A stretch of 64,000 nt of DNA from Streptomyces rishiriensis (GCF_030815485.1 NZ_JAUSWV010000002.1:3100001-3164000), one strand, 5' to 3'; numbered from the stretch's first letter, positions 1 to 7,128 are shown. Numbers and translations are program-made. The notes: generated by a model from the sequence alone, not told the origin.

Positions 1-615
1 GAACGCTTCGAGGGCTCGCGCGAGGAGTTCCTGCGCTGGTGCGACATGCGTCTCACCGTCGGCGCGGCCACCGCCGACGAGATCCCGCGCGCGCTGGAAC
101 TCGCCGCCCGCACCCACCGGCTGAACTCCTCGGGGCTCACCCCCGACCGTCTGCGCGAGCTGGCCTCGTCGGACGGGCACGAGCTGTACACCGCCCGTAT
201 GACGGACCGTTTCGGCGAGTACGGCATCATCGGCGCCGCCCTCGTCGAGCGCGCGCACGGCACCGACCGCGTCACCCCCGTCGGGGCCCCCGCCACCTGG
301 TCCGTCCCGCTGCTGGCGCTCTCCTGCCGGGTGGCCGGCCGGGGCGCGGCGGCGGCCTTCCTGTTCCGGCTGATGGAGCGGGCCCGCGAGGCCGGCGCCG
401 AGGAGTTCCGGGTGACCCTGCGCCCGACGGACGCCAACCTGGAGATGCGCATCCTGCTCCGCCAGGCGGGTCTGCGCCGTACGGATGACATCACCCCCGG
501 CGCCGGCCCCGCCACCGCCGCGGATTCGGCGGTCCTGGGCAGGACGCTTCAGGGCGACCTGCCCGGGTCGCCCGCATGGCTGCACGTATCCGACCGAGAG
601 GACGCCGAAGCGTGA
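1..615 (+). CDS. FkbH-like protein, C-terminal part (5' end outside window)
   Basis: The reading frame is open from base 1, so this is the last 204 codons of a longer gene. The visible part matches the C-terminal GNAT-like half of FkbH-type proteins; the run 'RLTVGAATADEIPRALELAA' followed by the RTHRLNSSG motif is typical of that junction. Full family members carry an N-terminal HAD domain that loads a glyceryl or related unit from 1,3-bisphosphoglycerate onto an acyl carrier protein. That partner fits the next gene, an ACP overlapping it by 4 bases. The HAD domain itself cannot be checked here. The pathway (polyketide-type extender unit or a small conserved cluster) is unknown because upstream genes are missing. 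Confidence 0.75.
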   Translation, partial: ERFEGSREEFLRWCDMRLTVGAATADEIPRALELAARTHRLNSSGLTPDRLRELASSDGHELYTARMTDRFGEYGIIGAALVERAHGTDRVTPVGAPATWSVPLLALSCRVAGRGAAAAFLFRLMERAREAGAEEFRVTLRPTDANLEMRILLRQAGLRRTDDITPGAGPATAADSAVLGRTLQGDLPGSPAWLHVSDREDAEA

Positions 616-890
616 CGGACACCCGAGGGCGGGCCACGGTGGAACGGGAACTCCGCTCGCTGATCGCCGAAGCGGCCCGTCTGGACCAGGCCGTGGTCGC
701 GGAACTCCCCGCCGGCACCGACCTGTTCGGCCCGGAGATCGGCCTCACCTCGCTGGCCGGTGTGACCCTGCTGGGCACGATCGACAAGCGCTACGGGGTC
801 GACGTGGCCGCGCTGGACCTGAGCCTGGACAGCCTCCAGTCCATCGCCACCCTGACCGACTTCGTCGCGACGAACCTCCCGTCGCACTAG
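612..890 (+). CDS. Stand-alone acyl carrier protein
   Basis: A 92-residue protein of ACP size. The GTG start at 612 overlaps the TGA of the FkbH-like gene (GTGA), so the two are translationally coupled. The likely phosphopantetheine serine is Ser47 in GLTSLAGVTLL; the usual Asp before this Ser is Thr here. Helix-2-like hydrophobic spacing after the serine and the C-terminal DSLQSIATLTDFVA segment agree with an ACP fold. Its probable job is to carry the acyl or glyceryl unit loaded by the FkbH-like protein. The gene is last in its operon, being followed by a separate chaplin promoter. Confidence 0.75.
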   Translation: MTDTRGRATVERELRSLIAEAARLDQAVVAELPAGTDLFGPEIGLTSLAGVTLLGTIDKRYGVDVAALDLSLDSLQSIATLTDFVATNLPSH

Positions 891-943
891 CCACCCGGCT
901 GTACGGCCGTCCTGTTCAAAAAGGGTGATCCGTCCGAACGCCC

Positions 944-971
944 CGTGACCCGCTCACGGTGTGGGCGTTGA
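944..971 (+). promoter_or_regulatory. Sigma-BldN-type promoter candidate for the chaplin at 1031
   Basis: CGTGAC at 944-949 and CGTTGA at 966-971 are separated by 16 bases. As I recall it, the sigma-BldN consensus is CGTAAC, about 16 bases, CGTTGA; this is a 5/6 plus 6/6 match, 60 bases upstream of a chaplin start. Chaplin and rodlin genes are known BldN targets in Streptomyces. Activity is inferred. Confidence 0.55.
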
Positions 972-1030
972 ACGGGGAGTGCGACGGCGCCCCCTGCCGC
1001 CGCATGAATCGATCCCCTAAGGAGAACGTG

Positions 1031-1354
1031 ATGTCTCGCATCGCGAAGGTGGCCGCTGTTGCCCTCGGCACCAGCGCCGTGGTGGTCAGCGGAGCCGGCC
1101 TGGCCATGGCGGACGCGGGTGCGCAGGCCGCGGCCGTGGGTTCGCCGGGTGTCCTGTCGGGCAACGTCGTCCAGGTTCCGATCAACATCCCGGTCAACGT
1201 CTGCGGCAACAGCGTCAGCGTCATCGGCCTGCTCAACCCGGCCTTCGGCAACACCTGCGCCAACGTCAGCGACCACGACAAGGGTGGCGACAAGCACGGC
1301 GACAAGCACGGTGACCAGCACGACGACAAGCACGGCGGCGGCTACGGCGGCTGA
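1031..1354 (+). CDS. Short chaplin with histidine-rich tail
   Basis: A 107-residue secreted chaplin, one of the amyloid-forming hydrophobic proteins that coat aerial hyphae and spores. The ATG at 1031 follows AAGGAG at 1019-1024. A Sec signal peptide ends near AMA-DAGAQA. The chaplin core includes GSPGVLSGNVVQVPINIPVN, the two cysteines of VCGN and NTCAN, and GLLNPAFGN. Ordinary short chaplins stop just after the second Cys. This one adds about 25 residues made of KHGDKHGDQHDDKH-type repeats ending in GGGYGG. Such a tail could bind metal ions; the copper enzyme genes melC1/melC2 lie next door. From synteny it may be the ChpG position, but the symbol is left open. Confidence 0.9.
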   Translation: MSRIAKVAAVALGTSAVVVSGAGLAMADAGAQAAAVGSPGVLSGNVVQVPINIPVNVCGNSVSVIGLLNPAFGNTCANVSDHDKGGDKHGDKHGDQHDDKHGGGYGG

Positions 1355-1412
1355 GCTTCACCCCGTACGTCTCGTACGTACACCCCGGTCGTACCCCGCG
1401 TACGTACCGTCA

Positions 1413-1447
1413 GGAGAGCCCCGGCACCTCGAGCGCCGGGGCTCTCC
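1413..1447. terminator. Hairpin between convergent chaplin and melC2
   Basis: A perfect 13-bp stem (arms 1413-1425 and 1435-1447) encloses a 9-base loop. It lies between the 3' ends of the chaplin (+) and melC2 (-), so it can serve both strands. The preceding 1365-1410 stretch holds several GTACGT/TACGTAC repeats. Confidence 0.75.
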
Positions 1448-1527
1448 CCCTGTCCGCGTGCGGTTCACCACGCCACGCGTGCGGTGCACCACGACGGGCT
1501 CACTGCGACGGGCTCACCCCGACCCGC

Positions 1528-2394
1528 TCACGCGTACCGGTAGATCCGGGACACGTCCTCCAGCTGGTCCGGGGTCACGTCCCACGGCGGGAGCTTCTCC
1601 TGCCGGGCGACGACCCGACGGTACTGGCGGCTGGTCGGCCCCGGTGGTTCGGCGGGCAGGTAGCGGTGTTCGCGGTGCCTCCTCTGCCAGCGGGTCCACA
1701 GCAGGTCGACGAACGCGTGGTGCAGCCAGAAGACGGGGTCGTTGACCGAGGCGCCGCCGAGCATGAGCCCGCCGACCCACCGGTGCACCCGGTTGTGGTT
1801 GCGCCAGGCGGCGCTGCCCGAGCCGGTGCCCCACCCCTCCAGCTTGTTGCGGAAACCCCGGGTGACCGTCGAGTCCCACGGCTCGACGTCGTAGACGGGG
1901 TCCTGAAGCGCCCGGTCCACGTCGCTCCGCGTCGGCAGGCCGATCGGGGCGGCGGCCCGGCCGAGATCCCGGGTGAGGAACCTCCCGTCGGTCACGTTCT
2001 CCTTGATGGTCCAGTCGCCGGTGGCGTAGGCGAACGGCCCGGTCGTCACCTGGTGGTCGGAGCGCCGTCCGTTGCCGCCGAGAAGGTCCTTGGTCCAGGG
2101 CGCGGCGGTGGCGCTGCGGTCGCGCGTCCAGTCCCAGTAGGGCACCGTCACCGAGGAGTCGACCCGGCGCAGTGCCTGCTCGAGGTCCAGCAGGAACCTG
2201 CGGTGCCAGGGCAGGAAGGAGGGCGCCATGTGGGCCGTCCGCAGGCCTCCGTCGCCGTCGGACACGTAGTAGTCGATGTGTGTGCGGACGAATTCGTCGT
2301 ACTCGCCCCTGCGTTTGAGTTCCAGCAACGCCTTCACGAAGCGCCGTCGTTCCGCGCCGGTGAGGGTGCTGACGTCCTTACGGGTGTAGGCCAT
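1528..2394 (-). CDS. melC2: Tyrosinase MelC2
   Basis: Type-3 copper monophenol oxidase of 288 residues (typical MelC2 is about 273) that makes melanin from tyrosine. All six copper ligands are visible: CuA His39, His55 and His64 (in RTHIDYY, RTAHMAP and LPWHRRF) and CuB His200, His204 and His226 (in NHNRVHRW and WLHHAFVD). It has no signal peptide; in this family it is exported through the Tat system bound to MelC1. It overlaps the upstream melC1 by 17 bases, so the two form one operon. Confidence 0.95.
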   Translation of the reverse strand: MAYTRKDVSTLTGAERRRFVKALLELKRRGEYDEFVRTHIDYYVSDGDGGLRTAHMAPSFLPWHRRFLLDLEQALRRVDSSVTVPYWDWTRDRSATAAPWTKDLLGGNGRRSDHQVTTGPFAYATGDWTIKENVTDGRFLTRDLGRAAAPIGLPTRSDVDRALQDPVYDVEPWDSTVTRGFRNKLEGWGTGSGSAAWRNHNRVHRWVGGLMLGGASVNDPVFWLHHAFVDLLWTRWQRRHREHRYLPAEPPGPTSRQYRRVVARQEKLPPWDVTPDQLEDVSRIYRYA

Positions 2395-2860
2395 GGTGTC
2401 CCCCCATGTGCGGGTGATGGTGTTCCGGGTCCGCCTCGCGCAGCCGCTCCCCCGGGCCGAGGCCGTCCACGGCGGCCCGGACCGCCTCCAGCGGGGTGGC
2501 GTACGAGCTGTAGTGGTCGACCATGCTCAGCCAGGTGCCGTCGGCACGGCGCATGAGGTGCAGCGGGCGACCGTCGACCGTGATGTCCCACCGGACGTCC
2601 GTCGCCGCCGCGTGCCCCGGCGAGGCGAGGACGCCGTGGAGGTGCCGGCCCCGGTAGGTCTCGTCGAAGGAATCCGCAGGGCCGCCGTCCGCCGGGCGCG
2701 AGGGCCGGGAGGCGGTGACGACGGGGACGATCGCGAGGGCCGCGGCGGCGCCGAACAGCCCGCGCAGCAGGTCCCGTCGCCGTGTGCCGTGCGCCGTGCC
2801 GGGTCTGCCCGTGACCACCGGCCCTGCGGTCATGGGTACTCCGTCGACGCTGACGACCAT
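2378..2860 (-). CDS. melC1: Tyrosinase cofactor (copper chaperone) MelC1
   Basis: A 160-residue caddie protein that delivers copper to MelC2 and carries it through the Tat pathway. A twin-arginine signal RRRDLLRGLFG at about residues 27-37 is followed by a hydrophobic stretch. The conserved core includes SFDETYRGRHLHG, whose Tyr in known structures sits in the tyrosinase active site, and WDITVDGRPLHLMRRADG. The C-terminus is unusually His-rich (HHHPHMGGHHGLHP). It is first gene of the operon and is preceded by an array of 12-bp repeats. Confidence 0.93.
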   Translation of the reverse strand: MVVSVDGVPMTAGPVVTGRPGTAHGTRRRDLLRGLFGAAAALAIVPVVTASRPSRPADGGPADSFDETYRGRHLHGVLASPGHAAATDVRWDITVDGRPLHLMRRADGTWLSMVDHYSSYATPLEAVRAAVDGLGPGERLREADPEHHHPHMGGHHGLHP

Positions 2861-2912
2861 GGTGTGCTCCTCGTCCGGTGCGCCGGCCCGGTCCGCTGAT
2901 CCGGCCCGGCTG

Positions 2913-2996
2913 TCGGTAGCGGGTTGTGTAGCGGTTTCTGTGCGGGTTTCCGTGCGGGTTTCTGTGGCGGTTCAGTAGCGGCTTTCCGTAGCGGTT
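2913..2996. repeat. Seven tandem 12-bp repeats upstream of melC1
   Basis: Units begin at 2913, 2925, 2937, 2949, 2961, 2973 and 2985. On the + strand they resemble TCCGTAGCGGTT and TCTGTGCGGGTT, with a constant GCGG core. On the melC strand the unit reads roughly AACCGCTACGGA. The array ends 53 bases before the melC1 start, in the expected promoter/leader region. Nothing suggests it is translated. Confidence 0.8.
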
Positions 2997-3080
2997 CCAC
3001 GGGGGTAACCGCCCGGCGGCCCTCCTGGTCACCGCCCGGCTCCCGAACAGTCCGCCGGGGACGCGGATTCGGACATGGCG

Positions 3081-3110
3081 ACGGGCCCGGACGACGGCGT
3101 CCGGGCCCGT
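3081..3110 (-). terminator. Hairpin after the secreted protein at 3140
   Basis: A 13-bp perfect stem (3081-3093 with 3098-3110) and 4-base loop sit 30 bases beyond the stop of the minus-strand gene 3140-3661. Confidence 0.7.
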
Positions 3111-3139
3111 GGTTCGTGGCGGTTCGCCCGCCGGGGAGG

Positions 3140-3661
3140 CTAGAGCCCCTCGCTCACACCGAGGTTCGCGCCGGGTACCGCCTGGAGCACCGGAGTGATC
3201 ACTCCCGCCTGGGGCAGCTGGAGGTCCGGCAGGCCGAAGCGGTCGGGGTTGGGCGCGGTCAGCGGGGCGTCCAGGGTCAGGCCCGGGCTCAGCGTGCGCA
3301 GGTCGGAGGCGGGGGCGTCGAGGCCGAGGTGGTTGAACTCGCTTCCCAGGATCTCCGGCAGGGGAGCGCGCAGTCCCACGCCGGGCAGCCCCGCGGCGAC
3401 GGGCAGCTGCGGAACGACCCGCTCCGGGATGAGCCGGCCCTCGACGAAGCGCGGCCCCTCGGGCGCGCCCGGCGTCGGCAGAGGGATCTCGCCGCCGATC
3501 GTGGGCAGTTCCACGTTGAGGGACTTCTCGACGCCGTCGAGCGGTACGGGAACGGGCACCGTGCCGATCGCGGCGGCGGGGGTCACGCAGGCGGCGGCAC
3601 CGGCGGCGGCCGCCACACACGTGATGACTGCGGCGAGTGTTCCTCGGGTGGTCGACTTCAT
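3140..3661 (-). CDS. Small secreted protein of unknown function
   Basis: A 173-residue protein with a clear Sec signal peptide (KSTTRG, then a long Ala/Val core ending near TPAAA-IG). The mature part is rich in Pro, Gly and Leu with repeated ELPTIGGEIPLP / GVGLRAPLPEI-like segments and no cysteine after the signal. No enzymatic motif was seen. It lies between melC and the VKOR gene in the surface-protein block, so a cell-surface or extracellular role is likely. I do not recognise a named family. Confidence 0.75.
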   Translation of the reverse strand: MKSTTRGTLAAVITCVAAAAGAAACVTPAAAIGTVPVPVPLDGVEKSLNVELPTIGGEIPLPTPGAPEGPRFVEGRLIPERVVPQLPVAAGLPGVGLRAPLPEILGSEFNHLGLDAPASDLRTLSPGLTLDAPLTAPNPDRFGLPDLQLPQAGVITPVLQAVPGANLGVSEGL

Positions 3662-3799
3662 CTCGGGTACGGGCCCTTTCGGAGGGGTTCGGGGGGCGTT
3701 GCGTCCGTACCGGGTAACGAGCCGGAAATCGTCATCAGTTCACAATTCCCCCGAGTGCCGCAATAGTGCTACGGCCATATCGGTACGACCGGCGGATGG

Positions 3800-4396
3800 T
3801 CAGCTCGTCCAGAAATCCCACCATCGGGTCAGGATCAGCATGCCGATCACCGCGATGTGCAGCAGCGGCAGCACCCAGGTGAACTCGGCGAGGAAGTTCC
3901 GCACCCCGGCCGGGGCCGGCAGGAAGGCGTGGCGGACGACGAACGAGACGGTGTACCAGAACATGAGAATCGTGGCGATCCATGCCAGACAGCACCACAG
4001 ACACAGCGCGTTGATCCGGTACAGGGACTCGAACTGCAACCAGGACACGAACCCGACGCCGAAGAGACAGCCGCCGGTGAAGGTCAGCCAGTACCAGCGC
4101 GGGAAGGCGGCGCCGGCCAGCAGGCTCACGCCGACGCACACGACCGTCCCGTAGGCGACCAGACCCAGCATCGGATTGGGGAACCCGAACGCCGAGGCCT
4201 GGTCGCTCGTCATGACGCCGCCGCAGGAGACGACCGGGTTGAGGCTGCACCCGGGGGTGAAGCCGGGGTCCTCCAGCAGGCGGAACTTGTCGAGGGTGAT
4301 GACCCACGCCGCCAGCAGCCCGGCCGCACCGGTGAGGACGAGCAGCAGGGCGAACGCGCGGCCGCCGCCCGCGGGCGCCGGGCGCGGCCGGCGCAT
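3800..4396 (-). CDS. Vitamin K epoxide reductase (VKOR) family membrane protein
   Basis: A 198-residue integral membrane protein with about five hydrophobic segments. The motif pattern is that of bacterial VKOR: a loop cysteine pair around CSLNPVVSCGGVM and the quinone-side redox motif CLWCC near residues 130-135. Bacterial VKOR oxidises secreted or thioredoxin-like partners and passes electrons to menaquinone, making disulphide bonds outside the membrane. No DsbA-like domain is fused. The ATG at 4396 overlaps the upstream stop (ATGA), so it is the second gene of a two-gene operon. Chaplins and rodlins nearby carry Cys pairs and are plausible clients; that link is inference. Confidence 0.88.
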   Translation of the reverse strand: MRRPRPAPAGGGRAFALLLVLTGAAGLLAAWVITLDKFRLLEDPGFTPGCSLNPVVSCGGVMTSDQASAFGFPNPMLGLVAYGTVVCVGVSLLAGAAFPRWYWLTFTGGCLFGVGFVSWLQFESLYRINALCLWCCLAWIATILMFWYTVSFVVRHAFLPAPAGVRNFLAEFTWVLPLLHIAVIGMLILTRWWDFWTS

Positions 4397-4896
4397 CAGC
4401 CGCGCAGTCGGCGAGCGGGCAGGACGATGTGTGCCGCGGCCGTCAGGGTCTCGGCGGCACCCGCGAACGCGGCCAGCTCCTCGGGCGTGACGGCCCGGCC
4501 GGGGGTGGCCTGCGGCCAGGCGCGGGTGGTGAGGACGAGGTAGGCGTAGCCGCGCTGCTCGACGGCCGCGAGCCACTCCTGCGGCGGCAGGCACTGGGCG
4601 TTCAGGCTCGGCATGTTCAGGACGGCCGCGCCGGACTCGACGAGGAGGGTGAACGGCAGGCTGGGCCGTTCGGTGCCGTCGACGACGTCCCCACCGATGG
4701 GCATGCCGTTGTCGGTGAGCAGGCGCGCGACGGCGAGGGCGGTCCCCTCGGGGCCCTCCGGGGTGTCACCGAGCGAGTAGGCGAGGAGGTAGGGCATGTC
4801 ACTGCCGTCGGGAGCCTCGCCGCTCCACGGCATCACGACAAGGGTGCCCAGGTCGGCCACGCGGAAGGGGCGGGTTGCGCTTGGGGTTGAGGTCAC
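4396..4896 (-). CDS. DUF5949-like protein
   Basis: A 166-residue cytosolic protein. Segments such as ADLGTLVVMPWSGE, MPYLLAYSLGD and LNAQCLPPQEWLAAVEQRG look like the Streptomyces family I know as DUF5949; the assignment is from memory. Function is unknown, with no signal peptide or membrane segment. It is coupled to the downstream VKOR gene by an ATGA overlap. Confidence 0.75.
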   Translation of the reverse strand: MTSTPSATRPFRVADLGTLVVMPWSGEAPDGSDMPYLLAYSLGDTPEGPEGTALAVARLLTDNGMPIGGDVVDGTERPSLPFTLLVESGAAVLNMPSLNAQCLPPQEWLAAVEQRGYAYLVLTTRAWPQATPGRAVTPEELAAFAGAAETLTAAAHIVLPARRLRG

Positions 4897-5017
4897 CGCG
4901 CGACCCTATCGGCGGGCCGGAGGTCGGTCGGGCGTGTTCTCACCCGACCGGGGGACGCCGGTGCGTTGCTCCACACGAACGAGGGACGCGCCGCTCGACC
5001 CGCCTCGAACAACGCCG

Positions 5018-5050
5018 AGGGCCGGCCCCGTCGGTGACGGGGCCGGCCCT
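5018..5050 (-). terminator. GC-rich hairpin after the small secreted protein at 5066
   Basis: Arms 5018-5032 and 5036-5050 form a 15-bp stem around a 3-base loop, starting 16 bases past the stop of the minus-strand gene. On the + strand it is followed by TTTT. Confidence 0.7.
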
Positions 5051-5065
5051 TTTCGGAAAGGCGTC

Positions 5066-5353
5066 TCAGCCCTGGAGCGGCAGCCCGCCGAGGAGGGCGT
5101 TGTGGCTGTTGAGGGCGCCCGTCGCGCCCTTGAGGGTGCTGAGCACGGAGTCCTTGTTCTCGGTGTCGAGCGCGTCCGACTGGTGCTGGACCGGCATCGC
5201 GTCCTCCAGGTTGATGGGCCCCTTGGCGAGGGTGTCCACGGCACCGTTGAGGCTGGTGGGCGTGAGGTCGGCGGGGGCCGCGAACGCGGGCACGGCGGCA
5301 CCGGCGAGGACCATGGATCCGGCAACGACAGCGGCAGCCTTCAGGGACTTCAT
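5066..5353 (-). CDS. Small secreted protein of unknown function
   Basis: A 95-residue protein. ATG 5353 was chosen because it follows GAAAGGAATCCG and begins a standard signal peptide (MKSLKAAAVVAGS to AFA-APAD). The mature 65 residues are helical-looking and polar, contain no Cys and end in NALLGGLPLQG. It has no family I recognise, but belongs with the block of small exported proteins around the chaplins. Three perfect 8-bp repeats GGCGCATC (5393-5416) lie just upstream, in its promoter region. Confidence 0.75.
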   Translation of the reverse strand: MKSLKAAAVVAGSMVLAGAAVPAFAAPADLTPTSLNGAVDTLAKGPINLEDAMPVQHQSDALDTENKDSVLSTLKGATGALNSHNALLGGLPLQG

Positions 5354-5392
5354 CGGATTCCTTTCTTCGGCGGCCCGGCGACCCGACCACTC

Positions 5393-5416
5393 GGCGCATC
5401 GGCGCATCGGCGCATC
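5393..5416. repeat. Three tandem 8-bp repeats
   Basis: GGCGCATC occurs three times head to tail at 5393-5400, 5401-5408 and 5409-5416, 40 bases upstream of the start of the small secreted protein on the minus strand. It could be a regulatory site or simple slippage. Confidence 0.6.
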
Positions 5417-5486
5417 GGGTCACCAGGGAAATTCTGACGTCGTGCCTAACGAGCCCCGCCGGATGCGGAAACCGTGTGCGCAAAAG

Positions 5487-5523
5487 ATTTCCGCACCCCG
5501 GCGGAGGGCCGGGGTGCGGAAAT
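5487..5523 (-). terminator. Long perfect hairpin after the Pro/Ala-repeat protein
   Basis: A 16-bp perfect stem (5487-5502 with 5508-5523) with a 5-base loop sits 17 bases beyond the stop of the minus-strand gene 5540-6430. Confidence 0.8.
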
Positions 5524-5539
5524 CGGGAGCGAGCGACCG

Positions 5540-6430
5540 TCAGCTGGTCGGCAGAGCGGGCACCGCCGGAACGACCGGCGCCGCCGGAACAGCGGGCACC
5601 GCCGCGGCCGGGGCCTCGGCGGGCAGGGTGGGCAGGGTCAGACCGGCCCCGGCCAGCGTCGCGCTGACCAGGTCGAGCAGGCCGGACACCACACCGCTCA
5701 CGGCCGGGACGACCTGGCTGACGTCGAGGGACGTCGCGGCCGCGAGAAGGGCGGCGACCGCCTTGTCCAGCGCGGCGACGGCGTCCGAGACCGGGTCGGC
5801 GGCGGCCTTCGCCTTGGCGTCGTCACCGCCCTTGCTGAGCACGGGCTTGGCCGGCACCGCGGCAGCGGGCTCGGCGGGCGCCGCGGGCTTGGCCGGCAGT
5901 ACGACCGCCGGTTCGGCCGGCACGGCGGGCTTGGCGGGGACCTCGGCCGCTGGGTCGGCGGGCTTGGCCGGGACCTCGGCCGCCGGGTCGGCGGGCTTGG
6001 CCGGGACCTCGGCCGCCGGGTCGGCGGGCTTGGCCGGCGTCTCCGCCTCGGGGTCGGCCGGAGTCGCGGGGGTCTCCGGGGTGGCGGGGGTAGCCGGCGT
6101 CGTCGGGGTCGCCGTCGCGATCTTGGCGACGGCGGCCTTGACGGCGTCGCCCAGCTCGGTCGCCTGTTCGGCGGTGAGCTGACCGTCTTCGGCCTTGAGG
6201 ACGCTGTTGAGCAGGTTGGCCACCGGGGTGAGGACAGTGCCGAGTTCGCCGAGGCCCTTGGCCTGGGCGAGCAGCGCGTCGGTGCCGGCTACGGGCGCAT
6301 GCGGCGCCGCGGCGGTGCGCTCACGGGCAGCGGCTCCGTCGACCGCCATGGCGGTGGGGGCGGCGATGCCGAGGACGAGGGTGGCGCAAAGTGCGGTGGA
6401 AGCGATACGCCGTACGGGCAGACCACGCAT
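5540..6430 (-). CDS. Secreted protein with Pro/Ala/Glu repeat stalk
   Basis: A 296-residue exported protein. ATG 6430 follows GAAAGGAATTCCCC and begins a signal peptide (MRGLPVRRIAS to AMA-VDG). Order: signal, a helical domain (about 40-105), a low-complexity stalk with three copies of AEVPAKPADPA plus related AKPA/PAEP units (about 110-200), a second helical domain (DPVSDAVAALDKAVAALLAA), and a Pro/Val/Ala tail. It has no sortase motif and no membrane anchor. The stalk looks like those of wall-spanning surface proteins. Function is unknown. Confidence 0.8.
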   Translation of the reverse strand: MRGLPVRRIASTALCATLVLGIAAPTAMAVDGAAARERTAAAPHAPVAGTDALLAQAKGLGELGTVLTPVANLLNSVLKAEDGQLTAEQATELGDAVKAAVAKIATATPTTPATPATPETPATPADPEAETPAKPADPAAEVPAKPADPAAEVPAKPADPAAEVPAKPAVPAEPAVVLPAKPAAPAEPAAAVPAKPVLSKGGDDAKAKAAADPVSDAVAALDKAVAALLAAATSLDVSQVVPAVSGVVSGLLDLVSATLAGAGLTLPTLPAEAPAAAVPAVPAAPVVPAVPALPTS

Positions 6431-6637
6431 GGGGAATTCCTTTCGATTGCGTCGGGTCTCGTTCCCACCGTGCAAACGACGGTCGCTCTCCGCAACAGAT
6501 CGATCGCTTTGCGTGACGTCACCTCGCCCGGTCCGCCCGCATCACCCCTGGTGAGAAGGCCTGTCAAGGTCCACCGAGCGTGTCGGGGCCACCTCCCCCC
6601 ATTCGGGTCAGCAGCCTCGATGGCGCTCGCGGGAACG

Positions 6638-6674
6638 CGAACGGCCGCCCTCCTGGCGGGAGGGCGGCCGTTCG
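6638..6674 (-). terminator. Hairpin after the chaplin at 6711
   Basis: A 16-bp perfect stem (6638-6653 with 6659-6674) with a 5-base loop lies 37 bases beyond the chaplin stop. Confidence 0.78.
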
Positions 6675-6710
6675 GCGAAAGACGTGTCATGACCTCAGGA
6701 GGGGGAGACG

Positions 6711-6950
6711 TCAGTCGTTGATGCAGGTGTTGCCGAACGCGGGGTTCAGCAGGCCGATCACGTTGATCGTGTTGCCGCAGACGTTGACCGGGATGTGCAC
6801 GGGAACCTGGACGACGTTGCCCGACAGCACGCCCGGGGAGTGCTCGGCGATGCCGTTCGCGCCGCTGTCGGCGGCGGCGATGCCGGAGGCGCCGGCGACG
6901 GCCGCGGCGGCAACGGAGGTCAGGACCAGGCCCTTCGCGATACGCGACAT
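6711..6950 (-). CDS. Short chaplin
   Basis: A 79-residue classic short chaplin: signal peptide (MSRIAKGLVL to AAA-DSG), then one chaplin domain with SPGVLSGNVVQVPVHIPVNV, CGN and FGNTCIND at the C-terminus. The two Cys likely form a disulphide. ATG 6950 is chosen because the longer frame adds ten residues before a normal signal peptide. It is divergent from the polysaccharide operon at 7189. A BldN-type promoter match is present upstream. Confidence 0.95.
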   Translation of the reverse strand: MSRIAKGLVLTSVAAAAVAGASGIAAADSGANGIAEHSPGVLSGNVVQVPVHIPVNVCGNTINVIGLLNPAFGNTCIND

Positions 6951-7010
6951 GGAGAGGTGCTCCTTGGGGTTTTGACACAAACACCCGGGCGGGGATGCCC
7001 GGCGCTGAAG

Positions 7011-7038
7011 TCAACGCGCGGGCCCTGCGGGAGTTGTG
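7011..7038 (-). promoter_or_regulatory. Sigma-BldN-type promoter candidate for the chaplin at 6711
   Basis: On the minus strand CACAAC (7038-7033) and CGTTGA (7016-7011) are 16 bases apart: 4/6 and 6/6 matches to the BldN consensus as I recall it. It lies 60 bases upstream of the chaplin start, the same spacing as for the chaplin at 1031. Confidence 0.5.
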
Positions 7039-7089
7039 CCGCCGAATGAGTGATGTCACCCGAGCCCGGCTTCACCATCCCGACACACA

Positions 7090-7128
7090 TGTCCGGTTTC
7101 TACGGATTAATCCGGACAGCGGCTAGAG
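7090..7128 (+). promoter_or_regulatory. Dyad and -10 candidate ahead of the polysaccharide operon
   Basis: TGTCCGG (7090-7096) and CCGGACA (7112-7118) form an inverted repeat with the perfect palindrome GGATTAATCC (7104-7113) nested at its right arm. A TAGAGT -10-like hexamer follows at 7123-7128. The arrangement suggests an operator overlapping the operon promoter; no regulator is identified. Confidence 0.45.

Noticed and set aside
2334..3620. Minus-strand frame in which the 12-bp repeats would encode NRYG/NPHR units
   Set aside because: It runs through melC1 and the secreted protein in the wrong frame; the repeats lie in a leader region.
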